Notes under the pieces: generated by a model | What the model saw: only the letters and a program-made list of their open reading frames with translations | What the model was told of the DNA's origin: nothing | Database searches by the model: none | Translations under genes and position numbers: made by a program | Assembly (NCBI GenBank): GCA_900555915.1 | Contig: USNC01000069.1 | Location: 1 to 7,154 of the forward strand | Source: an uncultured Porphyromonadaceae bacterium | GTDB taxonomy: Bacteria; Bacteroidota; Bacteroidia; Bacteroidales; Muribaculaceae | Direction: 5' to 3' | DNA: 7,154 bases | In this document: positions 7,100 through 7,154 of the stretch, piece after piece | How the letters are laid out: every line of letters starts with the position of its first letter | Position numbering within the stretch: position 1 is the stretch's first letter

Positions 7100-7132
7100 C
7101 TAAAATGGCGCAACCGGAGATTCAATCAAACC
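7100..7132 (-). CDS. Possible 3' end of an upstream gene, truncated by the adapter
   Basis: From the adapter junction the minus strand reads GLIESPVAPF and then TAG (7102-7100). It is the only one of the three minus-strand frames without an immediate stop. Ten codons are too few to identify a family. In the B. thetaiotaomicron locus this place is held by another GH32 gene (BT1760), but nothing here shows that. The 207 bases from 7099 to the GH32 start hold the structured leader and no clear gene. Confidence 0.3.
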   Translation of the reverse strand, partial: GLIESPVAPF

Positions 7133-7154
7133 CTGTCTCTTATACACATGTCCG
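7133..7154 (-). other. Nextera/Tn5 adapter remnant (not genomic)
   Basis: CTGTCTCTTATACACAT is the reverse complement of the Tn5 mosaic end. The following GTCCG differs by one base from the CTCCG expected of the read-2 arm, probably a read error. It mirrors the adapter at the left end. Confidence 0.95.

Noticed and set aside
7095..7126. Possible GH32 promoter ATTG-N20-TAGGTTGG on the minus strand, and a second TAGGTTTTG at 7035-7027
   Set aside because: The first has mismatches in both boxes and overlaps a possible upstream stop codon; the second has a wrong internal spacing and no -33 box. GH32 may be read from a promoter beyond the window.

Overview
The window reads as Bacteroidota, order Bacteroidales, probably a gut lineage such as Muribaculaceae or a relative of Bacteroides. 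This rests on a Bacteroides-type promoter (TAnnTTTG), the absence of clear Shine-Dalgarno sequences, a DUF6057-like membrane protein, a PD40/TolB-like lipoprotein with a CINCH motif, and a fructan-use gene set in the order known from the Bacteroides thetaiotaomicron fructan locus (fructokinase, inner-membrane sugar transporter, GH32 enzyme; BT1757-BT1759). Genus cannot be fixed from the sequence alone.

Both ends are not genomic. Bases 1-23 and 7133-7154 are Nextera/Tn5 mosaic-end adapter. Real sequence therefore runs from about 24 to 7132, and the molecule looks like one tagmented fragment. Genes touching either end are cut by library preparation, not by biology.

Layout. (1) 24-1117, + strand: 3' part of a multi-pass membrane protein, probably DUF6057. 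(2) 1108-2693, - strand: a PD40 beta-propeller lipoprotein, convergent with gene 1 and overlapping it by 10 bp. Its reading frame is broken by a one-base indel near 1381-1385, and its N-terminus looks like two signal peptides in series. Its promoter lies at 2728-2759. (3) 2828-6892, - strand: a fructan-use operon transcribed as GH32 exo-fructosidase (5054-6892), MFS sugar transporter (3737-4924) and PfkB-family fructokinase (2828-3706), closed by a strong hairpin terminator (2759-2794). (4) 6893-7132: a GC-rich, structured leader with a small ORF in front of GH32, then what may be the last ten codons of an upstream gene.

Inferred working of the operon: the secreted GH32 enzyme releases fructose from fructo-oligosaccharides in the periplasm, the transporter carries fructose across the inner membrane, and the fructokinase phosphorylates it for glycolysis. 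The outer-membrane SusC/SusD pair, any surface endo-fructanase and the sensor-regulator expected for such a locus are not in the window and may lie beyond 7132.

I see no CRISPR array, transposase, tRNA, rRNA or defence system. The less ordinary features are the structured leader/small ORF before GH32, the heptamer repeat before the transporter, and the composite N-terminus plus frameshift of the PD40 lipoprotein.
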